From Acidobacteriota bacterium (GTDB taxonomy: Bacteria; Acidobacteriota; Terriglobia; Terriglobales; Acidobacteriaceae), in the NCBI GenBank assembly GCA_018268915.1, contig JAFDVQ010000001.1, forward strand, positions 620,001-684,000: DNA of 64,000 nucleotides, in the 5' to 3' direction. Position 1 is the stretch's first letter, and every line of letters begins with the position of its first letter. Positions 16,580 to 26,334 of the stretch are shown piece by piece. The notes under the pieces were generated by a model, which searched no databases, was not told the DNA's origin, and worked only from the letters and a program-made list of their open reading frames with translations. Both the position numbers and the translations under genes were made by a program.

Positions 16580-18091
16580 TTACTTCTCCGCCCCGCCGCT
16601 GCCTGCCGCAGGTGGCCCGGGCTGCGGTATCGTGATGTCGATGTCGCGCACTGGGCCCATCTTCAACGCATCAAGCCCAGGGTTGATGTCAGATTTCTTG
16701 CCTACGACCAGTACCGCATACTTGTCCGGGTGAATGTACTTTTTCGCCGCGGAATTCAGATCGGCCACCGTCACCTTCTCGAGTGCGGTCTTGTAGGTCT
16801 CTAGATAGTCAGCCGGATACCCGTAGAACTCGAGCCGTACGCGCTCGGCAAGCACTTTGTCTTTTGTGTCGTAGCGGAAGAGAAACGAGTTCAGAATATT
16901 GTCCTTCGCCCGCTTGAGTTCTTCATCCGTGAAAGGCTGGTTGACCAGGCCATTCAAAACTTCATACGTCCGCTGAATCGCCTCCACAGTCTTTTCGCTG
17001 CGCGGCATCACCACGGCGTCGAATGTTCCCGGATGATCCCATGCGAAAGAGAGGCCGCCGCCCACCGCGTAGGCAAGCCCATGCTGGGTACGAACGACTT
17101 GAAAGAGCCTGCTCGCAAAGCCGCCGCCGAACACGTCGTTCATCATCGCAACACTGGGAATGTCAGGGTTGTGCCGGTCGAGACCAACCCCCACGATCTG
17201 CACGTTGGACTGATTCACATCTTCCTTATTGATGAAGTAAACACCAGGCTTTGGACCGGCGATGTCGTCGTGCCGCGCAGGATTTGGCTTCGCTGCAGGC
17301 AGCTTGTCGAATGTCGCCCGAAGCTTGGCTTCCATTGCTGCAGAGTCAAAATCGCCGCTGACGGAGACGATCAGTTTCCCGCCCAGCGAGCGATCGTGCC
17401 ATGCCTGAAAATCCGCAAGGGTGACTTTTGAAATCGTCGCCAGCTCAGGTTGGCGTGCGTACGGACTGGTGGCTCCGTAAACCAGCTTTACCGCTTCACG
17501 GCCGGCAATCTGACCTTCATCGTCATTGCGTCGGACAATACCAGTCGCTTCCTGTTGTTGTGCCAGACGAAGTTTCTGCTGGTCGAACTTCGGATGGAAG
17601 AGCAGGTCCATCGCGATCTCGTAAACCTGATCCGTATCCGCCTTCAAGGATTCCCACGAAAGCGCTGTCGAATCCAGATCACCGCCGGTCTCGATGTGTG
17701 CGGCCTTTGCCTCGAGCAGATCGTCCATGGCATCGCCGTTCATCTTCTCCGAGCCACTGGTGCGCCAGGTCTGCCCGTACAAATCAATCATTCCGCACTT
17801 TGCCGGATCTTCATCGCGCGAGCCACCCGGAATCAGAACCGAGCCCGTTACAAATGGCAGCTCATGATCCTCCTGCAGAAAGAGAACGATGCCATTCTTC
17901 AGCGCGATCCGTTTCGGCTGCTGTGGCTTGAACTGATGCAGCGGCGGAATGGGGATTTTTTCCCACGGCTTGCTCTCCTGCGCGCCAAGTCCAGACACCA
18001 TCGAAGAAACGAAAAGCCCCGTGAAAACAGCTCCCGCAAAGCGCAAGATCCACTGATCCCTGATCACTGACCCCTGATCACCGTTCCTCAC
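16580..18091 (-). CDS. M16-family peptidase-like subunit lacking the zinc motif
   Basis: 503 residues with a signal peptide (hydrophobic stretch about residues 18-38). The M16 fold is visible, but the position of HxxEH reads as GMIDLYGQTW, so zinc ligands are missing. The second-half substrate motif is present (RTQHGLAYAV, an R/Y pair region). In bacterial and mitochondrial M16 pairs, a catalytic subunit works with such an inactive partner. Its ATG overlaps the stop of the active subunit gene by 4 nt (ATGA). Codons 4-14 are made of a GATC-rich repeat (about 18047-18085), which is unusual and may mean the start lies at an internal GTG. Confidence 0.88.
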   Translation of the reverse strand: MRNGDQGSVIRDQWILRFAGAVFTGLFVSSMVSGLGAQESKPWEKIPIPPLHQFKPQQPKRIALKNGIVLFLQEDHELPFVTGSVLIPGGSRDEDPAKCGMIDLYGQTWRTSGSEKMNGDAMDDLLEAKAAHIETGGDLDSTALSWESLKADTDQVYEIAMDLLFHPKFDQQKLRLAQQQEATGIVRRNDDEGQIAGREAVKLVYGATSPYARQPELATISKVTLADFQAWHDRSLGGKLIVSVSGDFDSAAMEAKLRATFDKLPAAKPNPARHDDIAGPKPGVYFINKEDVNQSNVQIVGVGLDRHNPDIPSVAMMNDVFGGGFASRLFQVVRTQHGLAYAVGGGLSFAWDHPGTFDAVVMPRSEKTVEAIQRTYEVLNGLVNQPFTDEELKRAKDNILNSFLFRYDTKDKVLAERVRLEFYGYPADYLETYKTALEKVTVADLNSAAKKYIHPDKYAVLVVGKKSDINPGLDALKMGPVRDIDITIPQPGPPAAGSGGAEK

Positions 18092-19635
18092 TTTTCGCCT
18101 CCCTCGTTCTTGGCTGGTCCAGCCGGTGCCGCTGTATCGATTTGAGCAACCGTGCGATTTGAAGCGACAAAGATCTCGTTCGCAACGCGGCGGATATCGG
18201 CTTTTGTCACCTTGTCTACGCGATCAAGCTGCCGGAAGAGCTCCCGCCAGTCGCCGTATCGAGCCTGGGTCGATGCCAGCGCATTCGATAGCCCCTGATT
18301 GTCGGCCAGCCCGCGCAGCAGATCTGCGCGCGTCCTCGTTTTGTACATAGCAAGTTCCGCATCGGTGACATCAGTCGTCTTCAACTTGTCGATCTCTTTG
18401 TGAATGGCGGTCGCCATCTCCGTCGATGTATGTCCCGGCAGCGGCGCAGCGAAGAACAAGTAAAGGTTCGGATACTTGTCGCCTGGGAACGCGCTTTGAC
18501 CTGCTGCTACTGCCGCAATCTGCTGATCGCGCACGAGAGCGCGATATAGCCGCGAAACACGGCCGTTCGACACGATATCGCTGATGGCATCGAACACTGC
18601 ATCGTCCGGGCTCTTGTAGTCGGGACGATGATATGCCTCGACGTAAATAGGCTGGCTTGGATCCTTGATCACCACAGTTTTTTCCGCGAACTGCTTCGGC
18701 TCGACTGTTGTCATCTCCAGAGGTTTCGGGCCCGCCGGAACCTTGCTGAAATATTTCTCCAGAATTGGCATAGCCTCCGAGGCCTTGACGTCGCCCACTA
18801 CAGTCACGACGATATTTGAGCCCACATAGTATTTCTTGTGGAAGGCCATCGCTTCGGTGGCGGTGATCTGGCTGAGTTCGCTCGGCCAGCCCACGGCGCT
18901 CCGCCCATAGTTGTGCGCGACGAAAGCTGTAGCCAGTAACTGCTCAATCAACCGTCCCTCTGGATTGGAATCGGTCCGCATGTGGCGTTCCTCTTCCACA
19001 ACAGAGCGCTCTTTGTAGAACTCGCGCGGCACAGTATCCACGAGCCGGCTGCTTTCCAACCACGCCCAGAGCTCAAGTCGGTTCTCTGGCATCGACCAGT
19101 AAAAGCTGGTCTCATCCAGCCCCGTCGAAGCGTTCAGACCGTGCGCTCCGTTGCGCTCGGCAACGTCTGTGAACTGGTTGGGAACCACGAACTTCTGCGC
19201 GGCCTTCTGCGCATCGTCAAATTCGCTCTGCAACTGCTCGACCTTCTTCGGATCGGCGCCTGCAGGGTTACGCTTTTCGGCCTCGAGCGCAGTGTTCGCC
19301 GCTTCCACCTTGTCGAGCGCGACCTTCTCGGCCGCATAGTCCTTCGTGCCAATCTCGCTGGTCCCCTTGAAGGCCAGGTGCTCAAACATGTGCGCCAGCC
19401 CGCTCTCGCCGGAAGGATCGTTCACGTCACCCGCATCGATAAATGTGGTGTAACTGAATACAGGCGCTTCGGGGCGCTCACAGATCAGGATGGTCAAGCC
19501 GTTGGGCAGGACCTTGGTTGTGATGCGCTGCTCAAAGCTCTTCAGATCCTGCGAAAACCCCACGCAGGAGAAAAACACGGCCGCAAAGATCGCTGCCGCC
19601 GCGGGCAGCCTCCCCGGCAAGTTTCTCGGCATCAT
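18088..19635 (-). CDS. M16-family zinc metallopeptidase, catalytic subunit
   Basis: 515 residues with a signal peptide (to about residue 28). HMFEH at residues 82-86 is the inverted HxxEH zinc motif with catalytic Glu85; the third ligand Glu lies about 75 residues further in the family. Periplasmic or secreted. The insertion around residues 95-145 is charged and helical. It is first of a three-gene minus-strand operon with the inactive M16 partner and glmU. Role: degradation of peptides or protein fragments in the envelope (inferred from family). Confidence 0.93.
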   Translation of the reverse strand: MMPRNLPGRLPAAAAIFAAVFFSCVGFSQDLKSFEQRITTKVLPNGLTILICERPEAPVFSYTTFIDAGDVNDPSGESGLAHMFEHLAFKGTSEIGTKDYAAEKVALDKVEAANTALEAEKRNPAGADPKKVEQLQSEFDDAQKAAQKFVVPNQFTDVAERNGAHGLNASTGLDETSFYWSMPENRLELWAWLESSRLVDTVPREFYKERSVVEEERHMRTDSNPEGRLIEQLLATAFVAHNYGRSAVGWPSELSQITATEAMAFHKKYYVGSNIVVTVVGDVKASEAMPILEKYFSKVPAGPKPLEMTTVEPKQFAEKTVVIKDPSQPIYVEAYHRPDYKSPDDAVFDAISDIVSNGRVSRLYRALVRDQQIAAVAAGQSAFPGDKYPNLYLFFAAPLPGHTSTEMATAIHKEIDKLKTTDVTDAELAMYKTRTRADLLRGLADNQGLSNALASTQARYGDWRELFRQLDRVDKVTKADIRRVANEIFVASNRTVAQIDTAAPAGPAKNEGGEK

Positions 19636-19873
19636 TGCTCCTCCGGGCGCGAGCAGACGCCGCTCACCCCTGCTTCAAAGCTATTTGCTGGCCTTGGGTG
19701 CGTCAAACTGGCTGTGACGGAACCACATATCTATGGTTTCGGATGAACTCACGGCAAATTGCCACAAGTCCATGCCCCTTTCATCGCAGTCTCATCGCGC
19801 GGAACCGGGCAATCCGGCCAGAGGAACCCTGAACTGTGCCGATTACGTATCATTCAGAGCAGGTGAAACAGGC

Positions 19874-21151
19874 ATGCGCCGATGGGTTTTCCGACTTTTC
19901 GCTGTGCTCGTAGTTCTGATCGCTTTAGCCTTCGTTGGTATTTGGGTCATTGAAATCTACCCCCGTCACGGTTCTCATCCTCCTCTCCAACTCGCAAAGG
20001 GCACCCTGGCGATCGTGCATGCCCGCGTCTATGTTTCGCCCGACGCCCCTTCCATCGATGACGGAACCGTTCTCGTTCGCGATGGCCTTATCGCTGCGGT
20101 GGGGAAGGGAATCCAGGCCCCCCCAGATGCCAGAGTCGTTCCATGCGACCATTGCATTGTCACCGCAGGCTTCTGGAACGCGCACGTCCATCTCACCGAG
20201 CCCAAGTGGTCGATGGCCAACTGGAAGTCGGCCGAGACCTTGAACCCGCAGCTCGCGGACATGTTCCTCAGCCGCGGCTTCACCACGGTCATCGACCTGG
20301 GGTCGAACCCTGCCGATACCTTTTCTACGCGCCGCCGCATTGAGAAGGGCGAGCTAGTAGGGCCCTACATCTATTCCGCGGGAACGGCTCTTTATCCGCC
20401 GCACGGCATCCCGTTCTACCTCAAAGAGACACTCCCCCGCTGGATACAGGCGTTGATGCCGCAGCCAGAAACCCCCGATGAAGCCGTCAGCATCGTCCGC
20501 CGCAACCTAGCCTCGGGCGCCGACGTCACCAAGCTCTTTACTGGATCCTGGGTTGAGCGCGGCCACGTGCTGCCCATGCCCGTCGAAATCGCCCGTGCCG
20601 CTGTGAATGAGTCGCACCTGAATGGCAAGCTGGTCTTCGCGCACCCATCCGACCTCGCCGGGACGAAAGTAGCCATCGACAGCGGCGTTGACATACTCGC
20701 TCACGCCGCCGACGATACACGCGGCGTGGATGCGCAACTGCTTCAATCCGCGATCAATAAGAACATGGCAATGATTCCCACGCTGAAAATGTTCACCACT
20801 ACCGTGACGAGCGATCCGCACTACATGGAACCGATGCGCGCGGAAGTCGGGCAATTCCATCAGCTCGGCGGCACTCTGATCTTCGGAACAGACGTCGGTT
20901 ACATGACTGACTACTCAACAGAAACTGAATTCTCCGAACTCGGCAAGAGCGGCCTCGACTTCAAGACTGTACTCGCAATGCTCACCACCAACCCGGCGTC
21001 CCGTATGGGCGTCTCTGACACGAAGGGAACTGTGAGCGCAGGCAAACTCGCCGATCTCACCATCCTCGACGCCGACCCCGCGACTGACCTCACCAACTTC
21101 TCGCGCGTCCACGCAGTAATACGCTCCGGCAAGCTCATCTGGCAGCGATAA
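19874..21151 (+). CDS. Membrane-anchored metal-dependent amidohydrolase
   Basis: 425 residues from ATG 19874; the frame extends to 19733, but only this start gives an N-terminal helix (about 5-27) and has AGGTG upstream. Motifs of the imidazolonepropionase/prolidase-type amidohydrolases: WNAHVHLTE (His104, His106), GADVTKLF (probable carboxylated Lys), FAHPSD, ILAHAADD, IFGTDVGY (Asp ligand) and a C-terminal GKLADLTILDADP. It should hydrolyse an amide or ester bond of a small substrate in the periplasm. Substrate not predictable. Confidence 0.85.
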   Translation: MRRWVFRLFAVLVVLIALAFVGIWVIEIYPRHGSHPPLQLAKGTLAIVHARVYVSPDAPSIDDGTVLVRDGLIAAVGKGIQAPPDARVVPCDHCIVTAGFWNAHVHLTEPKWSMANWKSAETLNPQLADMFLSRGFTTVIDLGSNPADTFSTRRRIEKGELVGPYIYSAGTALYPPHGIPFYLKETLPRWIQALMPQPETPDEAVSIVRRNLASGADVTKLFTGSWVERGHVLPMPVEIARAAVNESHLNGKLVFAHPSDLAGTKVAIDSGVDILAHAADDTRGVDAQLLQSAINKNMAMIPTLKMFTTTVTSDPHYMEPMRAEVGQFHQLGGTLIFGTDVGYMTDYSTETEFSELGKSGLDFKTVLAMLTTNPASRMGVSDTKGTVSAGKLADLTILDADPATDLTNFSRVHAVIRSGKLIWQR

Positions 21152-21253
21152 ACATCCAGACAAATCTGTGCCCCATTCATCGCGCTTGTCGATGAGTGGG
21201 TTCAATCCGCAGCCTCCGTGATGTCCTATACTTGATGAGTACGCTTTTCGAGG

Positions 21254-21280
21254 CTTCCGGCTCGCCGGAAGTCTTCTTTT
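21254..21280 (+). terminator. Terminator-like hairpin directly before hslV
   Basis: CTTCCGGC (21254-21261) pairs with GCCGGAAG (21264-21271) and is followed by TCTTCTTTT. It would end the amidohydrolase transcript or attenuate hslVU. It lies only 24 nt before the TTG chosen as hslV start, and inside the longer hslV frame, which argues for the shorter start. Confidence 0.6.
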
Positions 21281-21294
21281 CTGAGGGTTTGGCT

Positions 21295-21867
21295 TTGAGC
21301 ACGAGCAAGAATTCCGGGTCCGCCGACCGCCGCCGCATCCGCTCAACAACTGTCATCTGTGTGCGCCGCAACGGTGTCGTAGTCATGGCCGCCGACGGCC
21401 AGGTCACCATGCAGGACCACGTACTCAAGCACTCCGCAAAAAAGATTCGCCGCCTTTATCAGGAGAAGATCCTCGCCGGTTTTGCTGGGTCTACCGCCGA
21501 CGCTTTCAATCTGTTCACGCGCTTTGAATCGAAGTTGGAGCAATACGCCGGCAATCTCAATCGGGCAGCTGTCGAACTTGCCAAAGACTGGCGCACCGAC
21601 AAGATGCTGCGAAACCTGGAAGCTCTGCTAGTTGTCGCCGACAAGGGGCAGACGTTTCTCATCTCCGGCTCGGGCGACGTTATCGATCCCGACGAGTCTA
21701 TCGCCGCAATCGGCTCCGGCGGAAGCTATGCCACCGCCGCCGCGCGTGCTCTGATGGAAAATACCGAACTTAGCGCGCGCGAAATTGCCGAAAAAGCGAT
21801 GAAGATTGCTGCCGACATCTGTATCTACACCAACGACCGAATTACGTACGAAGAACTGAAGGGCTGA
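21295..21867 (+). CDS. hslV: HslV protease subunit of the HslUV proteasome-like complex
   Basis: About 190 residues from TTG 21295, preceded by GAGGG (21283-21287) with 7-nt spacing. Family hallmarks: [39 protein letters not shown] and [12 protein letters not shown]. The catalytic Thr should be Thr18 (S-TT), leaving a 17-residue propeptide, longer than the 0-6 residues usual for HslV. The frame is open to GTG 21196 and ATG 21238, but those starts would place a terminator-like hairpin inside the gene. Twelve HslV subunits form the proteolytic core fed by HslU, encoded 8 nt downstream. Confidence 0.93.
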   Translation: MSTSKNSGSADRRRIRSTTVICVRRNGVVVMAADGQVTMQDHVLKHSAKKIRRLYQEKILAGFAGSTADAFNLFTRFESKLEQYAGNLNRAAVELAKDWRTDKMLRNLEALLVVADKGQTFLISGSGDVIDPDESIAAIGSGGSYATAAARALMENTELSAREIAEKAMKIAADICIYTNDRITYEELKG

Positions 21868-21875
21868 TCGCTCTC

Positions 21876-23378
21876 ATGGCCATCTATCTTCCCGCATCCG
21901 CCGAAGAACAGGACCTCTCGCTCGATGAGTTGACGCCGCGCGAGATCGTCACCGAACTCGATAAGCACGTCGTTGGACAGCGCCCGGCCAAGCGCGCCGT
22001 CGCCATCGCACTCCGCAATCGCCAGCGCCGCCAGAAACTGCCGCCCGACATCGCCGACGACATCATGCCCAAGAACATCATCATGATCGGCCCTACGGGT
22101 GTTGGCAAAACCGAAATCGCGCGCAGACTGGCCAAACTTACCAACTCGCCCTTCCTCAAAGTCGAAGCTTCCAAATTTACTGAGGTCGGTTATGTCGGCC
22201 GCGACGTCGAATCGATCATTCGCGACCTCGTCGAAATCTCGATCGACATGGTTCGCGAAGAGCGCCTCGAAGAAGTCGAAGACAAGGCAGAGATGAATGC
22301 TGAGGAGAGACTCCTCGATCTTCTTCTTCCTCCGCCGCCGCAGACGCCCGGCACCCAGGAAAATCAGCTCACCCTTCCCGGCTCCGACGGCTACCAGCGC
22401 TCGCGCGAGAAGCTCCGCCAGCAGTTCCGCGAAGGGAAACTCGACGACCGAACTGTTGAACTCGACGTCCGCGAGCGCAATACGCCGCAGTTCGGAATCA
22501 TCTCCAACCAGAACCTCGAAGACATGGAGATGAACCTCAAAGACATGCTGCCCAATATCTTTGGCGGCAGTTCCAAGAAGCGCAAGATGAAGGTCGGCGA
22601 TGCCTTCGATTACCTCGTGCAGGAAGAAGAAGGCCGCCTCATCGACATGGACTCCGTAAATCGCGCCGCAGTCGAGCGTGTCGAATCCAGCGGCATCGTC
22701 TTCCTTGACGAGATCGACAAGATCGCCGGACGCGAAGGCGGCCACGGCCCGGATGTCTCGCGCGAAGGCGTGCAGCGAGACATCCTGCCCATTGTCGAAG
22801 GCACTACCGTCAACACCCGCTATGGCATGGTGCGCACCGATCACATCCTGTTCATCGCAGCCGGAGCATTTCACGTCTCGAAGCCGAGTGACTTGATCCC
22901 CGAGCTTCAGGGCCGCTTCCCGATCCGTGTCGAGCTGAAGTCTCTCACCGTCGAAGACTTCCTGCGCATCCTCACCGAGCCAAAGTCTTCGCTCACCAAA
23001 CAATATTCAGCTCTGCTTGAGACAGAAGGTGTTCGTCTCGAGTTCCAGAACGAGGCTCTTCGCGAGATGGCTGAGTTCGCCTTCCGCGTCAACGAGACGA
23101 CCGAGAACATCGGCGCCCGCCGTCTCCACACCATCATGGAGCGAGTGCTTGAAGACGTTAGCTTCCTCGCGCCCGATATCGCGCGCCAGGCGGGCGGCGC
23201 GGAGAAAGCCGTCGAACTTACCAAAGACGGCGCGAACGAATCGAGCGCACCTCTTCCCTATGCAGAGCGCATGACGGCTTCCGGCCCCGAGAAGGTCTTC
23301 ACCATCACGCCGGAGTACGTAAAACAGATGGTCGCATCCATCGTCCGCGACAACGACCTCAGCAGGTACATCCTCTGA
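21876..23378 (+). CDS. hslU: HslU ATPase/unfoldase subunit
   Basis: 500 residues. N-domain [22 protein letters not shown]; Walker A GPTGVGKT (72-79); pore loop GYVGRD; Walker [15 protein letters not shown]; a variable I-domain (about 110-235) with a Pro-rich [11 protein letters not shown] segment; sensor 2 region GARRLHT; and C-terminal [11 protein letters not shown], the tail that docks into HslV. Slightly longer than the usual 440-460 because of the I-domain and a C-terminal insertion (about 435-465). Unfolds substrates for HslV; heat-shock controlled in most bacteria. Confidence 0.97.
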   Translation: MAIYLPASAEEQDLSLDELTPREIVTELDKHVVGQRPAKRAVAIALRNRQRRQKLPPDIADDIMPKNIIMIGPTGVGKTEIARRLAKLTNSPFLKVEASKFTEVGYVGRDVESIIRDLVEISIDMVREERLEEVEDKAEMNAEERLLDLLLPPPPQTPGTQENQLTLPGSDGYQRSREKLRQQFREGKLDDRTVELDVRERNTPQFGIISNQNLEDMEMNLKDMLPNIFGGSSKKRKMKVGDAFDYLVQEEEGRLIDMDSVNRAAVERVESSGIVFLDEIDKIAGREGGHGPDVSREGVQRDILPIVEGTTVNTRYGMVRTDHILFIAAGAFHVSKPSDLIPELQGRFPIRVELKSLTVEDFLRILTEPKSSLTKQYSALLETEGVRLEFQNEALREMAEFAFRVNETTENIGARRLHTIMERVLEDVSFLAPDIARQAGGAEKAVELTKDGANESSAPLPYAERMTASGPEKVFTITPEYVKQMVASIVRDNDLSRYIL

Positions 23379-23406
23379 GACCGTGGGTAAGAACGGGACC
23401 GACGCG

Positions 23407-23754
23407 ATGAAATCGTACGCCGTTCTGTTTTTACTCGTCGCTGGGAACTTCGTCGGCTGCGGTGAAACACAGCATGCGTACTACGCGACTGGAGCAGATG
23501 CCGTGAGAGAAGGCGCAATCAAGCGTGGATGGCTCCCAGACGTCTTTGGCGCAAATGTAAGTGAGGTTCACGAATCCCATGACCTTGATAGCAATCACGG
23601 CTTCGCAGACTTCCGGTACGAACCCGGTTTGATTTCTCGTCTGGAAAATCAGTGTTCATCAAAATCGGCCACCGATGGGCATTTGCGCTATAGATGTGGA
23701 GACTTCACCATCGCACTCGATCCTGCGCGACAAACCGGCCATCTATCCCACTAG
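23407..23754 (+). CDS. Small lipoprotein, unknown
   Basis: 115 residues from ATG 23407: a lipoprotein signal peptide (MKSYAVLFLLVAGNFVGCGE, lipobox FVGC). The mature part has HAYYATGADAVREGAIKRGWLP and two later Cys residues (QCSSKS, YRCGDF) that could form a disulphide. A GTG at 23383 would add eight residues that spoil the signal. It begins 28 nt after hslU and ends 35 nt before the TonB-dependent receptor. Family not recognised. Confidence 0.65.
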   Translation: MKSYAVLFLLVAGNFVGCGETQHAYYATGADAVREGAIKRGWLPDVFGANVSEVHESHDLDSNHGFADFRYEPGLISRLENQCSSKSATDGHLRYRCGDFTIALDPARQTGHLSH

Positions 23755-23789
23755 GGCTCTCGTTCATTCCCCCGGGCTCAAAATTTTCT

Positions 23790-25619
23790 ATGGCAAGATT
23801 CCATTTCGTTTTAGCAATCGCAAGTCTCGCTGTCGGCCATTCGGGAGCACAGGCTCCCCCCTCCCTTCAACCGCCTCAAGACACACCCAGAGCCCCCACC
23901 GAAACGCTTGTAGTTCTCGGCACCGTCGCTCCAGTCCCGCTCGCCGAATCCTCTCGCTCGGTCGACATCCTGCCGGTCCAACCCAACCTGCTCTCAGTTC
24001 AAACGCCGCTGGACCTTCTTCGTAGCGACTCATCCGCGTTCATCGAGCAGCGTGGTGCGGGCGGTGCACAATCCGACATCGTCCTGCGCGGCGGCGGCTT
24101 TGCCCAGACGCTCGTTCTCGTAAACGGCTTCCGCATCAACGACGCGCAGACGGCCCACCACAATCTTGATCTGCCCATCCCGCTCGATGCCATGGACTCG
24201 GTTCAGATCCTCGAAGGCGCAGGCTCTACTCTCCACGGAGTTGACGCCCTGAGCGGAGTCGTCGACTTCGTTACAGCCGCGCCGGCGCACTCCTCGGTCT
24301 TACTCCGTGCGGGAGCGGGAAGCTTCGGCTCCAATGAAGAATCCTTTCTCGGCGGCATCGCGCGAAACACATGGAGCGCTCGAGCAACCGGCACGCGCAA
24401 TTTCTCCACCGGCTTCATCCCGGATCGCGACTATCGCAACGAAGACGCATCTTTTGAATCATGGGCCGGCTCGCGCCTCGGCGTCACCGATCTGCTCTTT
24501 GCCGCGAGCGATCGCTCTTTCGGAGCCGACCAGTTCTACGGCGACTTCCCATCGTGGGAGCGGACCAAAAGCTGGTTCGCCTCAGCGCGCCAGGAAATCG
24601 GATCCGCAACCACGGCCGCCTTCGGCTACCGCCGGCACAGCGACGATTTCGTTCTCATCCGTTCCAATCCATCCATCTACGAAAACAACCACGTCGATAG
24701 CTCGTGGCAGGCATCGCTTCGTCACAACTTCAGCCTCACGCCTGACTCGCTCTTGCTCGCGGGGCTGGAAGCCGATGGCGACAGCATCTCCAGCAACAAC
24801 CTCGGCGTCCATGCTCGCAATCGTGGTGCAGGCTACATCGACGTCGATCTGCGTCCAGCCAGGGGCAGATGGAATCTCTCAGCCGGAGTGCGCGGAGAAA
24901 TCTTCTCCGGCAACATCGAGCCGATATTTGCACCGCAGCTCGCAGGTAGCCTGCGCCTGCCGCATCAGCTCAAGCTGCGCGTCAGCGCCGGTTACGGATT
25001 TCGCATTCCTACCTACACCGACCTCTACTATTCCGATCCATCTACCGTCGGCAATGCGAACCTCAAGCCGGAATCCGCATGGTCCGCGGATGGCGGAGTC
25101 GACTGGAGCCCATCACAAAAAATCATCATCTCCGCCACGGGGTTCTACTCGCGCCAGCACAATGCAATCGACTATGTAAGACCGTCTCCCGCGGACAAGT
25201 GGTACGCGGCCAACCTCAGCGGCTTGCGATTTGCCGGGGTCGAATCTTCAGCCACCTGGGTTCCCGCAAAGTCTCAGAGAGTAGTGATCGCTTGGACCAG
25301 CCTCAACGGCGCGCAACGTGCGCTTAACGGTCTTCAATCGGAATACGTCTTCAACTATCCCGTCAACAACGTTCGCGCGACGTGGGATGCATCGATTCGC
25401 CAAAGCTGGCTCGTGCACAACTCAGTCCAGATGGCGCAGCGTTATCAGCAGACCGCTTATCCCGTCTGGAACATGGCCTGCTCGCGCAAGTCGGGCCGCT
25501 TGCGGCCGTATCTCCGCTTCGACAATCTCAGCAACACCGGCTATCAGGAGATCAACAATGTCGCAATGCCTGGCCGCAGCGTAACCGGAGGACTGGCGAT
25601 CCTCATCGGCCGCGAATAG
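23790..25619 (+). CDS. TonB-dependent outer-membrane receptor (BtuB/vitamin B12-type fold)
   Basis: 609 residues from ATG 23790 with a signal peptide (cut near GAQA). Plug domain: ETLVVLGT TonB-box region, LRSDSSAFIEQRGAGG, IVLRGGGFAQTLVLVNGFR, MDSVQILEGAGSTLHG and a DALSGVVDF element. Then a beta-barrel with YGFRIPTYTDLYY and ANLKPE (canonical) and a short C-terminal strand. No CarboxypepD repeat, so not a SusC-like protein. Uptake of a scarce ligand such as a siderophore or cobalamin is likely; nothing nearby fixes the ligand. About 600 residues matches BtuB length. Confidence 0.93.
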   Translation: MARFHFVLAIASLAVGHSGAQAPPSLQPPQDTPRAPTETLVVLGTVAPVPLAESSRSVDILPVQPNLLSVQTPLDLLRSDSSAFIEQRGAGGAQSDIVLRGGGFAQTLVLVNGFRINDAQTAHHNLDLPIPLDAMDSVQILEGAGSTLHGVDALSGVVDFVTAAPAHSSVLLRAGAGSFGSNEESFLGGIARNTWSARATGTRNFSTGFIPDRDYRNEDASFESWAGSRLGVTDLLFAASDRSFGADQFYGDFPSWERTKSWFASARQEIGSATTAAFGYRRHSDDFVLIRSNPSIYENNHVDSSWQASLRHNFSLTPDSLLLAGLEADGDSISSNNLGVHARNRGAGYIDVDLRPARGRWNLSAGVRGEIFSGNIEPIFAPQLAGSLRLPHQLKLRVSAGYGFRIPTYTDLYYSDPSTVGNANLKPESAWSADGGVDWSPSQKIIISATGFYSRQHNAIDYVRPSPADKWYAANLSGLRFAGVESSATWVPAKSQRVVIAWTSLNGAQRALNGLQSEYVFNYPVNNVRATWDASIRQSWLVHNSVQMAQRYQQTAYPVWNMACSRKSGRLRPYLRFDNLSNTGYQEINNVAMPGRSVTGGLAILIGRE

Positions 25620-25626
25620 TTCGTCT

Positions 25627-26052
25627 TTATCGCGCGATATTTAGAGAGAGCACAAGGTAGAAGGTCATCGTTGATCCCGCGCGCAGACTCGTTTTCTGAT
25701 TGAACGGAATCGGCGACGTAGTAATCCGGTACATCTTGCCATTCACAAACACCGAGTTGAGCTGCAACTCACCGCTCGTCGCCGACTCCTTGCTAACCAG
25801 TCCGCCGGCTGACGAGTTCGCTGGAATGGCCGTGACGCCGTCCACCTGCACGGGTTCTTTAATAGAGGCCGTGAAGCCCGTGCCGTTGGCAATCAACTTC
25901 GCGTTGACGGCCTCATCCAACTTCACAGTAATCGAGGTCATTACCGGCAGCGTGACCTTGCCGCCGCGAGGGTTTGCGGCTTCAACGCTCACGGGAGTCA
26001 AGACCAGAGCAGCCATGAAAACTGCGTAACAGCTTCTGCGCACAAAATTCAT
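25627..26052 (-). CDS. Secreted protein of unknown function
   Basis: 141 residues from ATG 26052 with AAGGAG well placed; an upstream ATG at 26097 is rejected because it spoils the signal. Signal peptide to about VEA (residues 23-27). The mature domain is all-beta in character: VMTSITVKLDEAVNAKLIAN, KEPVQVDGVTAIPANSSAGG. This T-I-x-V-K-L ... F-x-A ... V-x-V-x-G ... I-P pattern recurs in secreted acidobacterial proteins of unknown role. Convergent with the TonB receptor, 7 nt apart. Confidence 0.7.
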   Translation of the reverse strand: MNFVRRSCYAVFMAALVLTPVSVEAANPRGGKVTLPVMTSITVKLDEAVNAKLIANGTGFTASIKEPVQVDGVTAIPANSSAGGLVSKESATSGELQLNSVFVNGKMYRITTSPIPFNQKTSLRAGSTMTFYLVLSLNIAR

Positions 26053-26164
26053 TCGGACTGCTCCTTCTGCTCGCGGCTCTAACGTGGGTGACTTCATGCC
26101 ATCACGCCCTCAAGCTGCTTTGCAACCGCTTTTCGCCTGTGCTACGTTTCCTTTGTACCTCGGC

Positions 26165-26194
26165 AGCCCGCGACCATTGGTAAAACAGCGGGCT
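26165..26194. other. Short inverted repeat upstream of the VOC gene
   Basis: AGCCCGC (26165-26171) and GCGGGCT (26188-26194) form a 7-bp stem with a 16-nt loop in the 282-bp gap between divergent genes. Could be an operator or leader hairpin; no promoter is clear. Confidence 0.3.
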
Positions 26195-26334
26195 CTACCT
26201 GCACTCTCCCGCTCCTGAGGGAATGTGGATGGAGGCGTATCGGAGCACCTGGGAAGGGTGCGTTCGCGCCTCGGCTCAACTCACCGTTCTCGCCACGAAT
26301 GCATCCAACGCACAGACAAATCCAGGAGACACGC

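Noticed and set aside
21825..23003. 392-residue minus-strand frame
   Set aside because: Shadow of hslU caused by GC-rich codon bias.
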